A stretch of DNA of 64,000 nt, taken from the NCBI GenBank assembly GCA_963719415.1, contig OY970383.1:186001-250000 (forward strand), written 5' to 3'. This document shows positions 8,333 to 18,219 of the stretch, in pieces (within the stretch, counting starts at the first letter, position 1; each line of letters opens with the position of its first letter). The translations under genes were made by a program, and so were the position numbers. This DNA comes from JAPLIS01 sp963719415. GTDB lineage: Bacteria; Babelota; Babeliae; Babelales; Vermiphilaceae. A model generated the notes under the pieces. The model had not been told where the DNA came from, did not search any database, and saw nothing but the letters and a program-made list of their open reading frames with translations.

Positions 8333-8833
8333 ATGAAAATTATCACCTTCTCTCGACATTTTTTGTTTTTATTATTAATCACTCAATCAGCAACCTATGC
8401 TGCTACCCCACTCCAACCAGGTCAAAAAATAGAATGGAAATCTCTCCCCCAGCAAGCAAATTTTGTAGTTTTGCCATCTACTCTACTTGAACCTCAGGAT
8501 ACGCAACCAAAAAATATAAGATTCAATTGTCTTTTCGAAAAATACATATTAGGAGAAATAGCTCAAGATCAAAAACTGACCCCTCAAGAAGCACACGATT
8601 GGTATAAATACATGTACGAAAAGAAGTATGTGTTCGAAGAAGGGTATGAGCGAAATTCTTCAATGAGAGACTATATAGAAAATATTAAAAACATAGAGGA
8701 TCCTAACCTGTACGAATATGTAAAAAGATACAAATATCGAAAATGGTTAAGAATGTCATTAAAAAGAAAAAAACGCCAAAAAGGTGACAATAAGGTGCTT
8801 AGAAGAATTTATAACGGATCGTATGCTTCTTAA
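8333..8833 (+). CDS. exported protein of unknown function, 166 aa
   Basis: I do not recognise this protein. It begins with a clear signal peptide (FLFLLLITQSATYA, cleavage expected near residue 23). The mature part is hydrophilic, rich in Tyr, Lys and Glu, with a strongly basic C-terminal 40 residues (LKRKKRQKG and similar). There are no cysteine pairs or recognisable catalytic motifs. The ATG at 8333 lacks an obvious Shine-Dalgarno sequence. Confidence 0.65.
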   Translation: MKIITFSRHFLFLLLITQSATYAATPLQPGQKIEWKSLPQQANFVVLPSTLLEPQDTQPKNIRFNCLFEKYILGEIAQDQKLTPQEAHDWYKYMYEKKYVFEEGYERNSSMRDYIENIKNIEDPNLYEYVKRYKYRKWLRMSLKRKKRQKGDNKVLRRIYNGSYAS

Positions 8834-9098
8834 TTAGGTCCGGTATACGCACAGCCGCCCCTTTTCTTTTTCAAGTAAATTAATGTTACGCAAAATTTTA
8901 CGCAAATACTACAAATATACCAATCTAGCACTGCAATATTCATTGCTTAGCCGAACTCTCGTTATTTAATAAAACTGATATAATCTACGGCTTGCCAAAT
9001 CCCTGCTTAAACGCCTACAACTTAATCGAATAATATAAATCTCCCAACCAAGGCTATTTTCTATTTGAAACTTTTTATAGAAATAATAACTTTAAACC
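8834..9098. other. intergenic region with faint repeat remnant
   Basis: No gene is apparent. The stretch CAATATTCATTGCTTAGCC followed by GAACTCTCGTTATTTAAT resembles the right flank of the 5.3-5.6 kb element (CAATATTCTTACGCCGAGC, then TCACGTTAACTTAAT), so it may be a decayed copy. The rest is plain AT-rich sequence. Confidence 0.35.
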
Positions 9099-9107
9099 TG
9101 ATATAAT
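9099..9107 (+). promoter_or_regulatory. extended -10 promoter for the 9.2 kb gene
   Basis: TGA-TATAAT at 9099-9107 is an extended -10 element. The expected start of transcription is about 75 bases before the GTG at 9189, leaving room for the AGGGAG ribosome binding site at 9177-9182. Confidence 0.45.
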
Positions 9108-9188
9108 ATAATTAAAATAGTTTAGTGCTGGTATTTTAAAATAAAAATAGAAAAATACAAAAAAATAATAATATCAGGGAGTTTCGAC

Positions 9189-10296
9189 GTGAATAGCAAA
9201 AATATCAAAAGCAGAAAAACACCGTTATCTGTGTCCAAATTTATAAGTAATTCGATATACTTCACCGCTATCTTTTTAATCGTTATTTGTAGTAGCTTTG
9301 ATCTTCTTGTAGCAAGGGGAACATTGCGAGCGCAAAGACAAACACCAAAACTAATTCGGCAATCAAACCCGCAATTAACGAGAACTATTGGCCAACAATC
9401 ACCCCAAACGTTTCAAAAAGAAGAAACTAGTTCAAGAAATCTAGATTCAGATCTAGCAAAAAATAAAAAACAAAATCTCTCTTATATGAATCAAAAATTT
9501 CACGAGTTCACCAACGCACTATTCCGTTATGATGCACAAATGGCAACTGTTCGTAGCGAGTTAGCCCAGTGGCAACAATGCTTGAGTATTAATTTTGAAA
9601 AACGATCTGGCAACTGCACCGACTTAACAGATACAGCATTAAAACAAAAAATAGAACTCTTGAATATAAAAATAGACGAACTTACTGAAGACAAAAATCG
9701 TATAGTAACACTACAAGATGCTTTCAAAAAGTATTGGTACGTTCTTATCCCTATCTTTGCTGCTGGCGGCGCTTTTGCTGCGCATGCATATATGAATCCG
9801 ACAATAACAGATGCTGAATTTGAAAAGCGAGTGAAGGCAAAAGCGGGTGAATGGATGCAAGAGCGAAAGGCTCAATCAGCAACAATGACGGCAGAAATGA
9901 AAAAATTAAAAAACGAATTGGATTTTTTGGAACAAAGCGATCCCAAAAGGGAACAAATTAAAACAGAGTATGACAAGTTGGCAACTATACTTCCGTCAAT
10001 AACACCATCTGGTTCTGAGATAGAAGAACTGGTACTGAATGATATGGCTAAAGAAGGGCTAAAAAGAGAAAACAACGCTCGAAGTAGAGAAATGTTGGCA
10101 AGAGTGGCAGAAAATAAAAGAATACAAAAGGAAATTGATTTATCAGAACAAAGCGATCAAAAAAAGAAAACAAATTAAAACAGAGATTGGCAGTATTGAA
10201 CTTCCGGCATCAAGACCAAATGGTTCTGATATAGAAAAACTGGTACTAAAAGACTTGGCTAAAGAAGGGCTAAAAAGAGAAAATAAGGGCGAGTAA
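9189..10296 (+). pseudogene. exported coiled-coil / KKYWY membrane protein, frameshifted at A7
   Basis: This is one of two adjacent paralogues (see 10325). The GTG at 9189 has a good AGGGAG ribosome binding site. The protein has a long leader with a hydrophobic segment (about residues 23-38), a basic Gln/Arg/Thr-rich region, a coiled coil (about 95-175), the motif FKKYWYVLIPIFAAGG with one membrane segment (about 178-202), and a charged helical tail. The open frame ends at 10178. A 1-base change in the A7 run at 10159-10165 would extend it to a TAA at 10294-10296. The extra 39 codons duplicate the preceding tail: EQSDPKREQIKTE and a block ending LAKEGLKREN each occur twice. I call it frameshifted rather than dead, because the truncated form keeps every domain. 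Function is unknown. Confidence 0.6.
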
Positions 10297-10324
10297 AAAA
10301 TAATAATACGGGGTGACTTTGAAC

Positions 10325-11410
10325 ATGTATTGCAAAAATATGAATAGCAAAAAAGCATATTTATTTATAACTAGATTACTAAGCAGTTCGGTCTGTTTTG
10401 TGGTCATTTGCTTACTATTTATTTGTAGTAGCTGTGATCTCCTTGCGGCAAGAGCAACGTTGCGAGCGCAAAGACAAACACCAAAAATAATTCGGCAATC
10501 AAACCCGCAATTAACGAGAACTATTGGCCAACAATCACCTCAAATATTGCAAGCAAGGCAAGCTATCCCCGAAAATCTAGGAGCAAATCTAGATTCAAAT
10601 CTGGCACTAAATAAAAAACAGAATCTCTCTTTTATAAATCAAAAATTTCACGAGTTCACCAATGCACTATTCCGTTATGATGCACAAATGGCAACTATTC
10701 GTACCGAGTTAGCCCTGTGGCAACAATGCTTGAGTATTGATTTTGAAAAAAGATCGGGCAACTGTGCCGATTTAACAGATACAAAATTAAAACAAAAAAT
10801 AGAACTCTTGAATATAAAAATAGACGAACTTACTGAAGATAAAAACCGTATAGTAACGCTACAGGACGCTTTCAAAAAGTATTGGTACGTTCTTATTCCT
10901 ATCTTTGCTGCTGGCAGCGCTTTTGCTGCTCATACATATACTCAATCAAAAAAAATCAGAGAAATGGAAGGTGGATTATCACCAAATTCAGCAGAACAAA
11001 CACTATCATCAAAAATAAATCGTACTGATAGCGATAAATGGAAAGAAACTGTCGCCAACTCACCAGAGAAAAACAAGGAAAAAAAAGATAGGGAAACAGA
11101 GGAGATGGACAAAATAAGACAAGAAATTAATAAAATTTGGGAACCAATAAAGGAACAAAGACAATTGCTAACGGACATGAAATTTAACATAAAGTCTAAA
11201 ATACAAAAGACAAAAAAGCAATTAGCCTTCGCAAAGGAAGATGCCCCAGAAGAATGGCCAAAGGAAAGAATACAAATGCTAGAGACTCAGCTAAATGACC
11301 TAAACAATGATTATACCGAAATAACTTCAAAAGAAGCATCCCTTCCCTACTACCAGGCGGTCGTGCAAGAACACGTGACAAAAAGAAAAAAAGAACTGGG
11401 ATGGGAGTAA
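10325..11410 (+). CDS. exported coiled-coil / KKYWY membrane protein, second paralogue
   Basis: Residues up to about 215 are nearly the same as in the 9189 gene: a hydrophobic leader ending in CDLLAARATLRAQ, the Thr/Gln/Arg-rich stretch, the coiled coil with MNQKF-like heptads and two cysteines, and FKKYWYVLIPIFAAGSA as the single membrane segment. The remaining 150 residues are a different, strongly charged coiled coil. So the two genes share a head and diverge in the tail. An upstream GTG (10313) is in frame, but the GGGG preceding the ATG at 10325 gives better spacing. The same KK-Y/H-WY membrane motif occurs in the eight-gene array at 52-60.5 kb. Function is unknown. Confidence 0.7.
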   Translation: MYCKNMNSKKAYLFITRLLSSSVCFVVICLLFICSSCDLLAARATLRAQRQTPKIIRQSNPQLTRTIGQQSPQILQARQAIPENLGANLDSNLALNKKQNLSFINQKFHEFTNALFRYDAQMATIRTELALWQQCLSIDFEKRSGNCADLTDTKLKQKIELLNIKIDELTEDKNRIVTLQDAFKKYWYVLIPIFAAGSAFAAHTYTQSKKIREMEGGLSPNSAEQTLSSKINRTDSDKWKETVANSPEKNKEKKDRETEEMDKIRQEINKIWEPIKEQRQLLTDMKFNIKSKIQKTKKQLAFAKEDAPEEWPKERIQMLETQLNDLNNDYTEITSKEASLPYYQAVVQEHVTKRKKELGWE

Positions 11411-11491
11411 AAATTTAACCATAATTCAACAAAAAAACAAACGCGCAAAAAAATCATATAATGTTTAGGGGTAATCATAATTAATAAATTA

Positions 11492-11524
11492 TCTATTATC
11501 ACTTCTCTTTAGGGTGATAATAGA
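11492..11524 (+). terminator. hairpin in the gap before thrS
   Basis: TCTATTATCAC (11492-11502) pairs with GTGATAATAGA (11514-11524), an 11-bp perfect stem. A T7 run follows about 15 bases later rather than immediately. It could terminate the 10325 gene. It could also be a thrS leader structure, given that the gap before thrS is about 365 bases and otherwise empty. Confidence 0.4.
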
Positions 11525-11775
11525 TATCTTTACGTCTGTTTTTTTGATTATTGCGTCCATTACATGAGATAATAACAAAAAACAAAGTCACGTATATTTA
11601 CAAAGATATCTTATAATATAACAAAACAGATGAAAAACGCCTTAGCCCTCAGATATTTTTATAATTAAAAAACAAAAAATTATAGTAAAAAAACAAAAAA
11701 AATAGAATCAAATTATACTTACGATATACTAAACAAATATAGTACATTTACTTCTTATATTTGGTTAGGAATATC

Positions 11776-13491
11776 ATGAAAAATATCATGTCACATGAAG
11801 AAAAATTAGAAACAGTTCGTCATTCAGCAGCTCACCTACTAGCCCACGCAATATCAGAGCTATTTCCTGATACACAACTAACCATTGGCCCTGCTACCAA
11901 GACAGGGTTTTTTTATGATTGTTTACCGACCCATAATTTCAAAGAAGAAGATTTACCCGTTATTTCAGAACGTATGCATGAAATAGCTGATCGCAAACTC
12001 CCCTTAACTCATGAACAAGTATCCAAAGAATATGCACGAGAATTATATAAAGATAATCGCTTTAAACTTGAACTCATAGATCAGATTCCAGGAGACACCG
12101 TAGGAATAGCTCGGCAAGGAAATTTTTATGACCTTTGTCGCGGGGGTCACGTTGAAAATACCGATGAAATACGATTTTTTAAATTACTTTCTATTTCTGG
12201 TTCTTATTGGCGGGCTGACCGGGATAATCAACCACTGCAACGAATTTCTGGGACCGCGTTTTTAAGTTCAAAAGAATTGAGAGTCTACGAAAAAGCGATA
12301 GAAGAAGCGATCAAGTATGATCATCGCCGCCTGGGAAGAGAGCTTGATCTTTTTTCATTCCATGAAGAAGGAGCTGGATTTCCCTTTTTTCATCCCCATG
12401 GTAAACGTATTTTAAATACATTAATGGCTTATGTAAGAAGTGTACTTGATAAAGAAAATTATCAGGAAATAAGTACCCCTGCTATATTAAGTGCTGAATT
12501 ATGGAAACAGTCCGGTCATTATGCGTTTTATAAAGATAATATGTACTTTTGTGAAATAGAAGAAAAAGAATACGCTATTAAACCGATGAATTGCCCTGGC
12601 GCAATGCTTGTCTACAAAGACCGACCCCATTCATATCGAGAACTGCCACTTAGACTAGCAGAATTCGGCCATGTACATCGCTATGAATTATCCGGCGTGC
12701 TACATGGTCTTTTCAGGGTTCGTGCATTTACGCAAGACGACGGACATATTTTTTGCTCACGAGAACAACTTGATCAAGAAATCATGGAAAACATACGAAT
12801 CAACTATGAGTTATTGAAAAAGTTTAACTTTACTACTATTATTGTCTATCTTTCAACGCGGCCTAAAAACGCACTTGGCAATGATGAATTATGGGAAATA
12901 GCGACAAATGCACTTCATAATGGCCTTGAAAAATCAGGCATAGCTTTTACGATTTGCAAAGGAGAAGGCGCTTTTTATGGACCAAAAATAGAATTTCATA
13001 TAGAAGATTCTATGGGAAGAACCTGGCAGTGTAGCACTATACAGATCGATTTTTTCCAACCAGAAAATTTTGATCTCTCTTTTGTATCAAACAAAGGGAC
13101 CAAAGAACGCCCTGTCATGATACATCGTGCAATTTTGGGGTCATTAGAACGCTTTTTTGGCATATTACTTGAACACTACAAAGGAAAATTCCCTTTTTGG
13201 TTGGCACCCATGCAGATTAAAATACTTACTATTACTGATCAGCAACAAGAATACGCTCAAACGTTGCTTAACAGACTCAGGGACATGGACATATGGGCTG
13301 AGCTTGATACGTCATCTGACCCTATATCAGGTAAAATTAAACGTGCTCAATTACAACAGATCCCCTGGATGATGGTGATTGGCGATAAAGAAGTTGCTAA
13401 CAATACACTTACTTTACGATACTTAAGTGGCAAACAAGAGTTTGGTCTTACTTTTGAGCAGTTAAAAGATAAAATAGAACTTGAACTTTAA
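11776..13491 (+). CDS. thrS: threonyl-tRNA synthetase lacking the TGS domain
   Basis: The enzyme charges tRNA-Thr. The protein begins directly with the editing domain: HSAAH at residues 16-20 and YDLCRGGH at 118-125 supply the conserved His/Cys site. The class II catalytic core follows with MNCPGAM, FRVRAFTQDDGHIF and HRAILGSLERF, then the anticodon-binding domain starting at WLAPMQ. The roughly 60-residue N-terminal TGS domain is absent; the total is 571 residues against about 640 in E. coli. An in-frame TTG lies at 11761, but AGGA seven bases before the ATG at 11776 decides the start. The downstream gene begins 12 bases after the stop, so they form an operon. Confidence 0.94.
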   Translation: MKNIMSHEEKLETVRHSAAHLLAHAISELFPDTQLTIGPATKTGFFYDCLPTHNFKEEDLPVISERMHEIADRKLPLTHEQVSKEYARELYKDNRFKLELIDQIPGDTVGIARQGNFYDLCRGGHVENTDEIRFFKLLSISGSYWRADRDNQPLQRISGTAFLSSKELRVYEKAIEEAIKYDHRRLGRELDLFSFHEEGAGFPFFHPHGKRILNTLMAYVRSVLDKENYQEISTPAILSAELWKQSGHYAFYKDNMYFCEIEEKEYAIKPMNCPGAMLVYKDRPHSYRELPLRLAEFGHVHRYELSGVLHGLFRVRAFTQDDGHIFCSREQLDQEIMENIRINYELLKKFNFTTIIVYLSTRPKNALGNDELWEIATNALHNGLEKSGIAFTICKGEGAFYGPKIEFHIEDSMGRTWQCSTIQIDFFQPENFDLSFVSNKGTKERPVMIHRAILGSLERFFGILLEHYKGKFPFWLAPMQIKILTITDQQQEYAQTLLNRLRDMDIWAELDTSSDPISGKIKRAQLQQIPWMMVIGDKEVANNTLTLRYLSGKQEFGLTFEQLKDKIELEL

Positions 13492-13503
13492 TTGGAGAAC
13501 TCT

Positions 13504-15204
13504 ATGTCTCACAATTCTTCTTACCCTTCGATACCTATAGGGGTCGATGATTATAAAAAACTTATCGATAACAAAAGTGCCTATGTCGATAAAACTTTTT
13601 TAATCAAAGAATTTTGGCAAGATGGAGCTGAGGTTATTTTAATACCTCGGCCCCGACGATTTGGTAAAACATTAAATCTTTCAATGCTCAGGTACTTTTT
13701 TGAAAAAACAAATCAAAACACTTCGTATCTTTTTGAAAAAACAAAAATATGGGATCATCCTGAATATCATACTCTTCAAGGACAATTTCCAGTAATTTTT
13801 TTAACTTTTAAAGACATTAGAGTTAACTCTTGGGAGTCTGCTTGTGCAGAATTTGCTGATATTATATCAGAAGAATGTAAAAGACTTTCACACTGCATTA
13901 TTATAGAAAAAGTTGACACTTCTGATATTGATATCTTTAATAAACTCAAGACCAAACAGGCATCTGAGGGAGAACTAACTCAAAGCTTGCTATTTTTATC
14001 GCGTATATTACACGAACAGACAGGAAAAAAAGTTATTATTTTAATCGATGAATACGATGCCCCCATAACGCATAGCTATTTTAAAGATTATTATGAAAAA
14101 ATGATAAACTTTATCCGTCTTTTGCTCTCAAAAGCATTAAAATCAAATGTTGCACTTCACAAAGGACTTTTGACCGGCATTACTCGAATCGCAAAAGAAG
14201 ATATATTTTCAGGCCTTAATCATCTTTCTGTATGTACCGTATTAACTAATAAGTATTCCGACAAATTTGGCTTTACTCAAAAAGAAGTAGATCAACTATT
14301 AACCCAGTATAATCTTGGCGCTAAAAGAGATGACATTAAACACTGGTATGATGGGTATATATTTGGTCAAACGAATATGTACAATCCTTGGTCGCTTTTG
14401 AGTTGTATCGAAAATAAGGGCGCTTTGAAAACATATTGGGTTAATACAAGCAGCAACGATCTCGTTAAAAACATCATTGCCAATGCAAATCATGAAGTTA
14501 AAGATGAAATAGAGCTGCTGCTACAAAAAAATACACTTAAAAACAAAGAAATAGATGAAAATATTGCTTTGTCTGATCTAGACGATAATGATCAGGAACC
14601 ATGGAGCTTTCTCTTATTCACTGGTTATCTTACGGCAACATCACATTCCATAATAGATGGTGATTATTACTATGTTTTAGCTATTCCCAACAAAGAAATT
14701 GCCAAACTCTATCAAAGACTTGTCTTAAAAACATTAAGCTCTGCTATTACTTCTCCTAAGCTTAAAAAGCTTTTCGAAGCCTTAATTGGGGGCGACAGAA
14801 AAATAGTTGAATTCTATCTACAAGAATTTGTCGCAAAAACGTGCTCATCTCATGATGTTCCCCAAAAAAATCTTGAACTCAGCATACATATGCTCGTTCT
14901 TGGCTTACTCGCAGGACTTTCAGATCGTTACATAATACAATCTAATCGAGAATCTGGTGATGGACGTTATGATATTATGCTCAAGCCACGAGAAAGCAAA
15001 AATCCTAGCATTGTAATAGAATTTAAAAAAGCAAAAGATAAAGAAGAAGCAACACTTATCGCATTAGCTCAAGCAGCCCTAGAGCAAATAAAAACTCGTG
15101 GTTATGCAACACAACTAAAAACTTTTGATTATCGTGGTCCTGTATTTTGTTATGGGATTGCAGCTCATGGCAAACATCTTGTAGTAAAAATGGAAAAAAT
15201 ATAA
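13504..15204 (+). CDS. AAA-ATPase-like / PD-(D/E)XK nuclease-like protein
   Basis: The layout matches the AAA-ATPase_like (PF09820) plus DUF1703 (PF08011) pair. An N-terminal YVDKTFLIKEF motif is followed by a P-loop variant PRRFGKTLNLSML, a Walker B strand VIILIDEYDAPI, and a C-terminal nuclease-like fold with RYDIMLKP ... IVIEFKKAK (the D and ExK of a PD-(D/E)XK site). These proteins are multiplied in Bacteroidetes and intracellular bacteria; their biochemical role is not settled. GGAG before the ATG at 13504 fixes the start, although an in-frame TTG sits at 13492. It follows thrS by 12 bases. A second member lies at 44725-46317. Confidence 0.88.
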   Translation: MSHNSSYPSIPIGVDDYKKLIDNKSAYVDKTFLIKEFWQDGAEVILIPRPRRFGKTLNLSMLRYFFEKTNQNTSYLFEKTKIWDHPEYHTLQGQFPVIFLTFKDIRVNSWESACAEFADIISEECKRLSHCIIIEKVDTSDIDIFNKLKTKQASEGELTQSLLFLSRILHEQTGKKVIILIDEYDAPITHSYFKDYYEKMINFIRLLLSKALKSNVALHKGLLTGITRIAKEDIFSGLNHLSVCTVLTNKYSDKFGFTQKEVDQLLTQYNLGAKRDDIKHWYDGYIFGQTNMYNPWSLLSCIENKGALKTYWVNTSSNDLVKNIIANANHEVKDEIELLLQKNTLKNKEIDENIALSDLDDNDQEPWSFLLFTGYLTATSHSIIDGDYYYVLAIPNKEIAKLYQRLVLKTLSSAITSPKLKKLFEALIGGDRKIVEFYLQEFVAKTCSSHDVPQKNLELSIHMLVLGLLAGLSDRYIIQSNRESGDGRYDIMLKPRESKNPSIVIEFKKAKDKEEATLIALAQAALEQIKTRGYATQLKTFDYRGPVFCYGIAAHGKHLVVKMEKI

Positions 15205-15321
15205 CTAAAAAATTAGTTACTTCTTAATACGCTCTGCTATATACTACATTTTATTTTCACTCTTTTATTTTGGCAAAATCGTTTTTATAAAATCGTATAT
15301 ACCTGAAAAAAGGAATTAACT

Positions 15322-16305
15322 ATGCAATTATTAGAATTTAAAAATAAGATTAATACGTTTAGTACCTACATGCAAGTAGAACGAAATCTTTCTGAAAATA
15401 CTATTCGAGCTTATCAAAGCGATCTTGGTCAGTTTATTCTTTTTTGGGAAAATATATCAGAAAAAGATCAAAGTCTCAACAGTAATATCACCAATAATAC
15501 AAGCAATAATACGAGCAATCAAAGCAGTACTATTAAACATATAATAGAACGGTATCTCGTAAATCTTTTTTATAAAAAGATAGATAAAGCTTCTATCGCT
15601 CGTAAATTTTCCTGTTTTAAATCATTTGAAAAATTCCTACAGCTTAACGAAAACATAGATCTTAAATTACAGTTAAAAAGACCACGCCTTGATAAAAAAC
15701 TACCCATCTATTTAAGCATTGAAGAGATGTTTCATCTGCTTGATACCGTACAAGACTCAGAACTACCCACCCGTTTTCCTATCAGAGATAAAACAATACT
15801 TGAACTCCTTTATGCCACCGGTATTCGTTGTTCTGAATTAATAGGTATACGATTTTGCGATCTTGATATCATGAATCAGACGATTCGCATTAAAGGTAAA
15901 GGAAATAAAGAGCGTATTGTGCTTTTTGGCGAAAAAGCAGCTAAAAAAATAGCTCTCTATCTCCGCCATGAACGCGCTCATCAGCAAAAACAGGACGAGC
16001 AATTTTTTTTAAATTATCGCAACGAACCACTCACCAGCCGTTCGATCCAACGAATTATTAATATGTTTCGCCATTTTTTAAAAATTGATCGTCCCATAAC
16101 TCCTCATAAAATTAGGCATACATTTGCTACCCATTTACTCAATCAAGGGGTAGATTTGCGAGTGGTGCAGGAACTACTTGGCCATCAATCATTATCAAGT
16201 ACCGAAAAATATACGCACGTTTCCCTCGATAAACTTTCAAAAATGTGTAACGAAATCCATCCAATCCATGCGTTATTAGAAAAAAAAAATAGGCTAAAAA
16301 CATAA
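15322..16305 (+). CDS. xerC: tyrosine recombinase XerC/XerD
   Basis: This site-specific recombinase of the Xer family resolves chromosome dimers at dif. The full catalytic set is visible: Arg in TGIRCSEL, Lys in GKGNKERIV, the HxxR of PHKIRHTFATHLLNQG, His in LLGHQSL, and the nucleophile Tyr in STEKYTHV. An N-terminal SAM-like core-binding domain begins with RNLSENTIRAYQSDL. The linker in that domain (about residues 53-72) is an Asn/Thr/Ser-rich repeat, making the protein about 327 residues instead of about 300. XerC and XerD cannot be told apart by eye, so the symbol is provisional. No integrase-type mobile element surrounds it. Confidence 0.9.
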   Translation: MQLLEFKNKINTFSTYMQVERNLSENTIRAYQSDLGQFILFWENISEKDQSLNSNITNNTSNNTSNQSSTIKHIIERYLVNLFYKKIDKASIARKFSCFKSFEKFLQLNENIDLKLQLKRPRLDKKLPIYLSIEEMFHLLDTVQDSELPTRFPIRDKTILELLYATGIRCSELIGIRFCDLDIMNQTIRIKGKGNKERIVLFGEKAAKKIALYLRHERAHQQKQDEQFFLNYRNEPLTSRSIQRIINMFRHFLKIDRPITPHKIRHTFATHLLNQGVDLRVVQELLGHQSLSSTEKYTHVSLDKLSKMCNEIHPIHALLEKKNRLKT

Positions 16306-16368
16306 GTTACCAAAAATATAATCCATACTATAAACGTACCTACTACCCCTATACTTATCTTTACTATA

Positions 16369-18219
16369 ATGCTTGAAACCAACTCACAAATAACAAAATC
16401 TATTAAGAATAAAATAAAAATTCTACTCTGCGGATTTTTAGTAATTTTTTTTATTATTACTCTGCGACTTGCCTATCTGCAGATCAACTTATCATCCTAT
16501 TTCATGCAAAAAAGCAGCCAAAATTATTCACGCATAGAACACAGTATGTCCCCTCGAGGGAATATAGTAGATAGAAATGGGGTTCTTCTGGCAACAAATA
16601 GACCCGTTATTAATGTCTACTGGCAAGGAACGGGTAGTTATTTTTTGACTCAAAAACATCATGACATATTACATTTACTTGAAATAATTTTTAACACACG
16701 AACACCAAACATTCTATCACAAGACTCTCTATCTCCTAATACCAATACTTTATCTACCAATACTTTATCTACCAATACTTTATTGCCTAATTCATTAATA
16801 CATACAGGGTTAGCGCATGCAGAAAGATATTATAAAGAAAAAATACTGGCAAAAGATATCTCTCTGGAGCAATTGAGTAAAATTGAAGAATCATTCCCTA
16901 TGCATCCCAATATTCGCATTAAAACAGATTTTCAAAGATTATATCCTAACACCTATTCAGCAGGACATATTCTTGGCTACCTCAGTAGATCTATAGACTC
17001 TATCTGTTGCCACGAATTATCGGGAAAAATGGGATTAGAAAAAATATTAGAAACGAGCTTAAAGGGAGAATCTGGCCAGCTACTTGCCACGGTAAATTCT
17101 GTTGGAAGAAAACTAGCACACAAAGAGATTAAGGCTGCACGCATAGGAAAAAATGTAAAAACAACCCTTGATATCACCTTACAAAAAATATGTGATACCG
17201 TTTTTCCTGAAGACTACACAGGAGCCATGATAGTGATGGATCCATCAAATGGCGATATTTTGGCTCTTGTTTCACGCCCCACATTTGATCCCAGTCTTTT
17301 TTTATCCCCCATTTCTTCAGAAAAATGGCTTGAATTACAACAAAAAAAACCTTTTATAAATCGTGCCTTTGCATCAACCTATCCCCCTGGATCAATTTTT
17401 AAACTGATTACCTTAAGTGCAGCATTAGAACATAATATAGTAACCCCCGAATCAACGTGCAACTGCAGAGGATATATCAATTTTGGCGGACGTAATATAT
17501 GGTGTCATCAAAAATGGGGGCATGGAAAACAACTGTCCCTTTCTGAAGCGCTCGCTAATTCTTGTAATATTATATGTTATGATATAGGTCAAAAAATCGA
17601 CATCGATATTATTGCACATTATGCCCATCTTTTCGGATTTGGACAAAAAACCAATATTTTTTTTGCAGAGCAAGAAGGCCTTGTTCCTTCTCGCGCCTGG
17701 AAACGAGCAACAAAAAATCAACCCTGGTGGCCAGGTGAAACATTATCAGTCTGTATAGGGCAAAGCTTTTTACTCGTTACTCCTATTCAAGTTGCTGCCA
17801 TGATTTCAAGTATTTTTACCGGGTATCTGCCAACACCGCGTCTTTTAATAGCAGAACCGGTTCAAAAAAAACCTCTTGCTATTGCCCAAGAAACACGTAA
17901 TTTTTTAAAAAAATCAATGAAGCTTGTAACAACCGCAGGAACGGGAAGAGGGGCTAGTATCAAAGGCTATCAGCTTTATGCAAAAACAAGTACGGCCCAG
18001 ACAAGTGCTTTGGAGAAAAGAATGTTAGATAAAAAATATTTAGAACATGCTTGGTTTGCTGCCTATGCGCAATACAAAAATAGTCAGCCGCTTGCCATTG
18101 TTATTTTGGCTGAAAATAGCGGTTCATCAAAAACAGCAACCAACATAGCCAAAAACTTTTTATTGCAGTTTAAAAAATTAATAGACACAAATTCTTATTA
18201 TTACAAACCCCAGCAATAA
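16369..18219 (+). CDS. mrdA: penicillin-binding protein 2, peptidoglycan transpeptidase
   Basis: PBP2 cross-links peptidoglycan during cell elongation. One membrane anchor (about residues 17-37) is followed by the dimerisation region with RGNIVDRNG, then the transpeptidase domain with SxxK at S342 (PPGSIFKLIT), SxN at S398 (NSCN) and the KTS triad at K539 (YAKTSTAQTS). The length of 616 is typical. A Thr/Leu/Ser/Asn linker near 120-145 contains three copies of a 15-bp repeat encoding NTLST. The start overlaps a TATAAT sequence, so either the message is leaderless or translation depends on xerC read-through. Presence of a working PBP2 implies that the organism makes peptidoglycan. Confidence 0.93.
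   Translation: MLETNSQITKSIKNKIKILLCGFLVIFFIITLRLAYLQINLSSYFMQKSSQNYSRIEHSMSPRGNIVDRNGVLLATNRPVINVYWQGTGSYFLTQKHHDILHLLEIIFNTRTPNILSQDSLSPNTNTLSTNTLSTNTLLPNSLIHTGLAHAERYYKEKILAKDISLEQLSKIEESFPMHPNIRIKTDFQRLYPNTYSAGHILGYLSRSIDSICCHELSGKMGLEKILETSLKGESGQLLATVNSVGRKLAHKEIKAARIGKNVKTTLDITLQKICDTVFPEDYTGAMIVMDPSNGDILALVSRPTFDPSLFLSPISSEKWLELQQKKPFINRAFASTYPPGSIFKLITLSAALEHNIVTPESTCNCRGYINFGGRNIWCHQKWGHGKQLSLSEALANSCNIICYDIGQKIDIDIIAHYAHLFGFGQKTNIFFAEQEGLVPSRAWKRATKNQPWWPGETLSVCIGQSFLLVTPIQVAAMISSIFTGYLPTPRLLIAEPVQKKPLAIAQETRNFLKKSMKLVTTAGTGRGASIKGYQLYAKTSTAQTSALEKRMLDKKYLEHAWFAAYAQYKNSQPLAIVILAENSGSSKTATNIAKNFLLQFKKLIDTNSYYYKPQQ

Noticed and set aside
15322..16305. XerC-like recombinase as the integrase of a mobile element
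   Set aside because: No attachment-site repeats, tRNA junction or phage/plasmid genes surround it, and its sequence fits the housekeeping Xer proteins.
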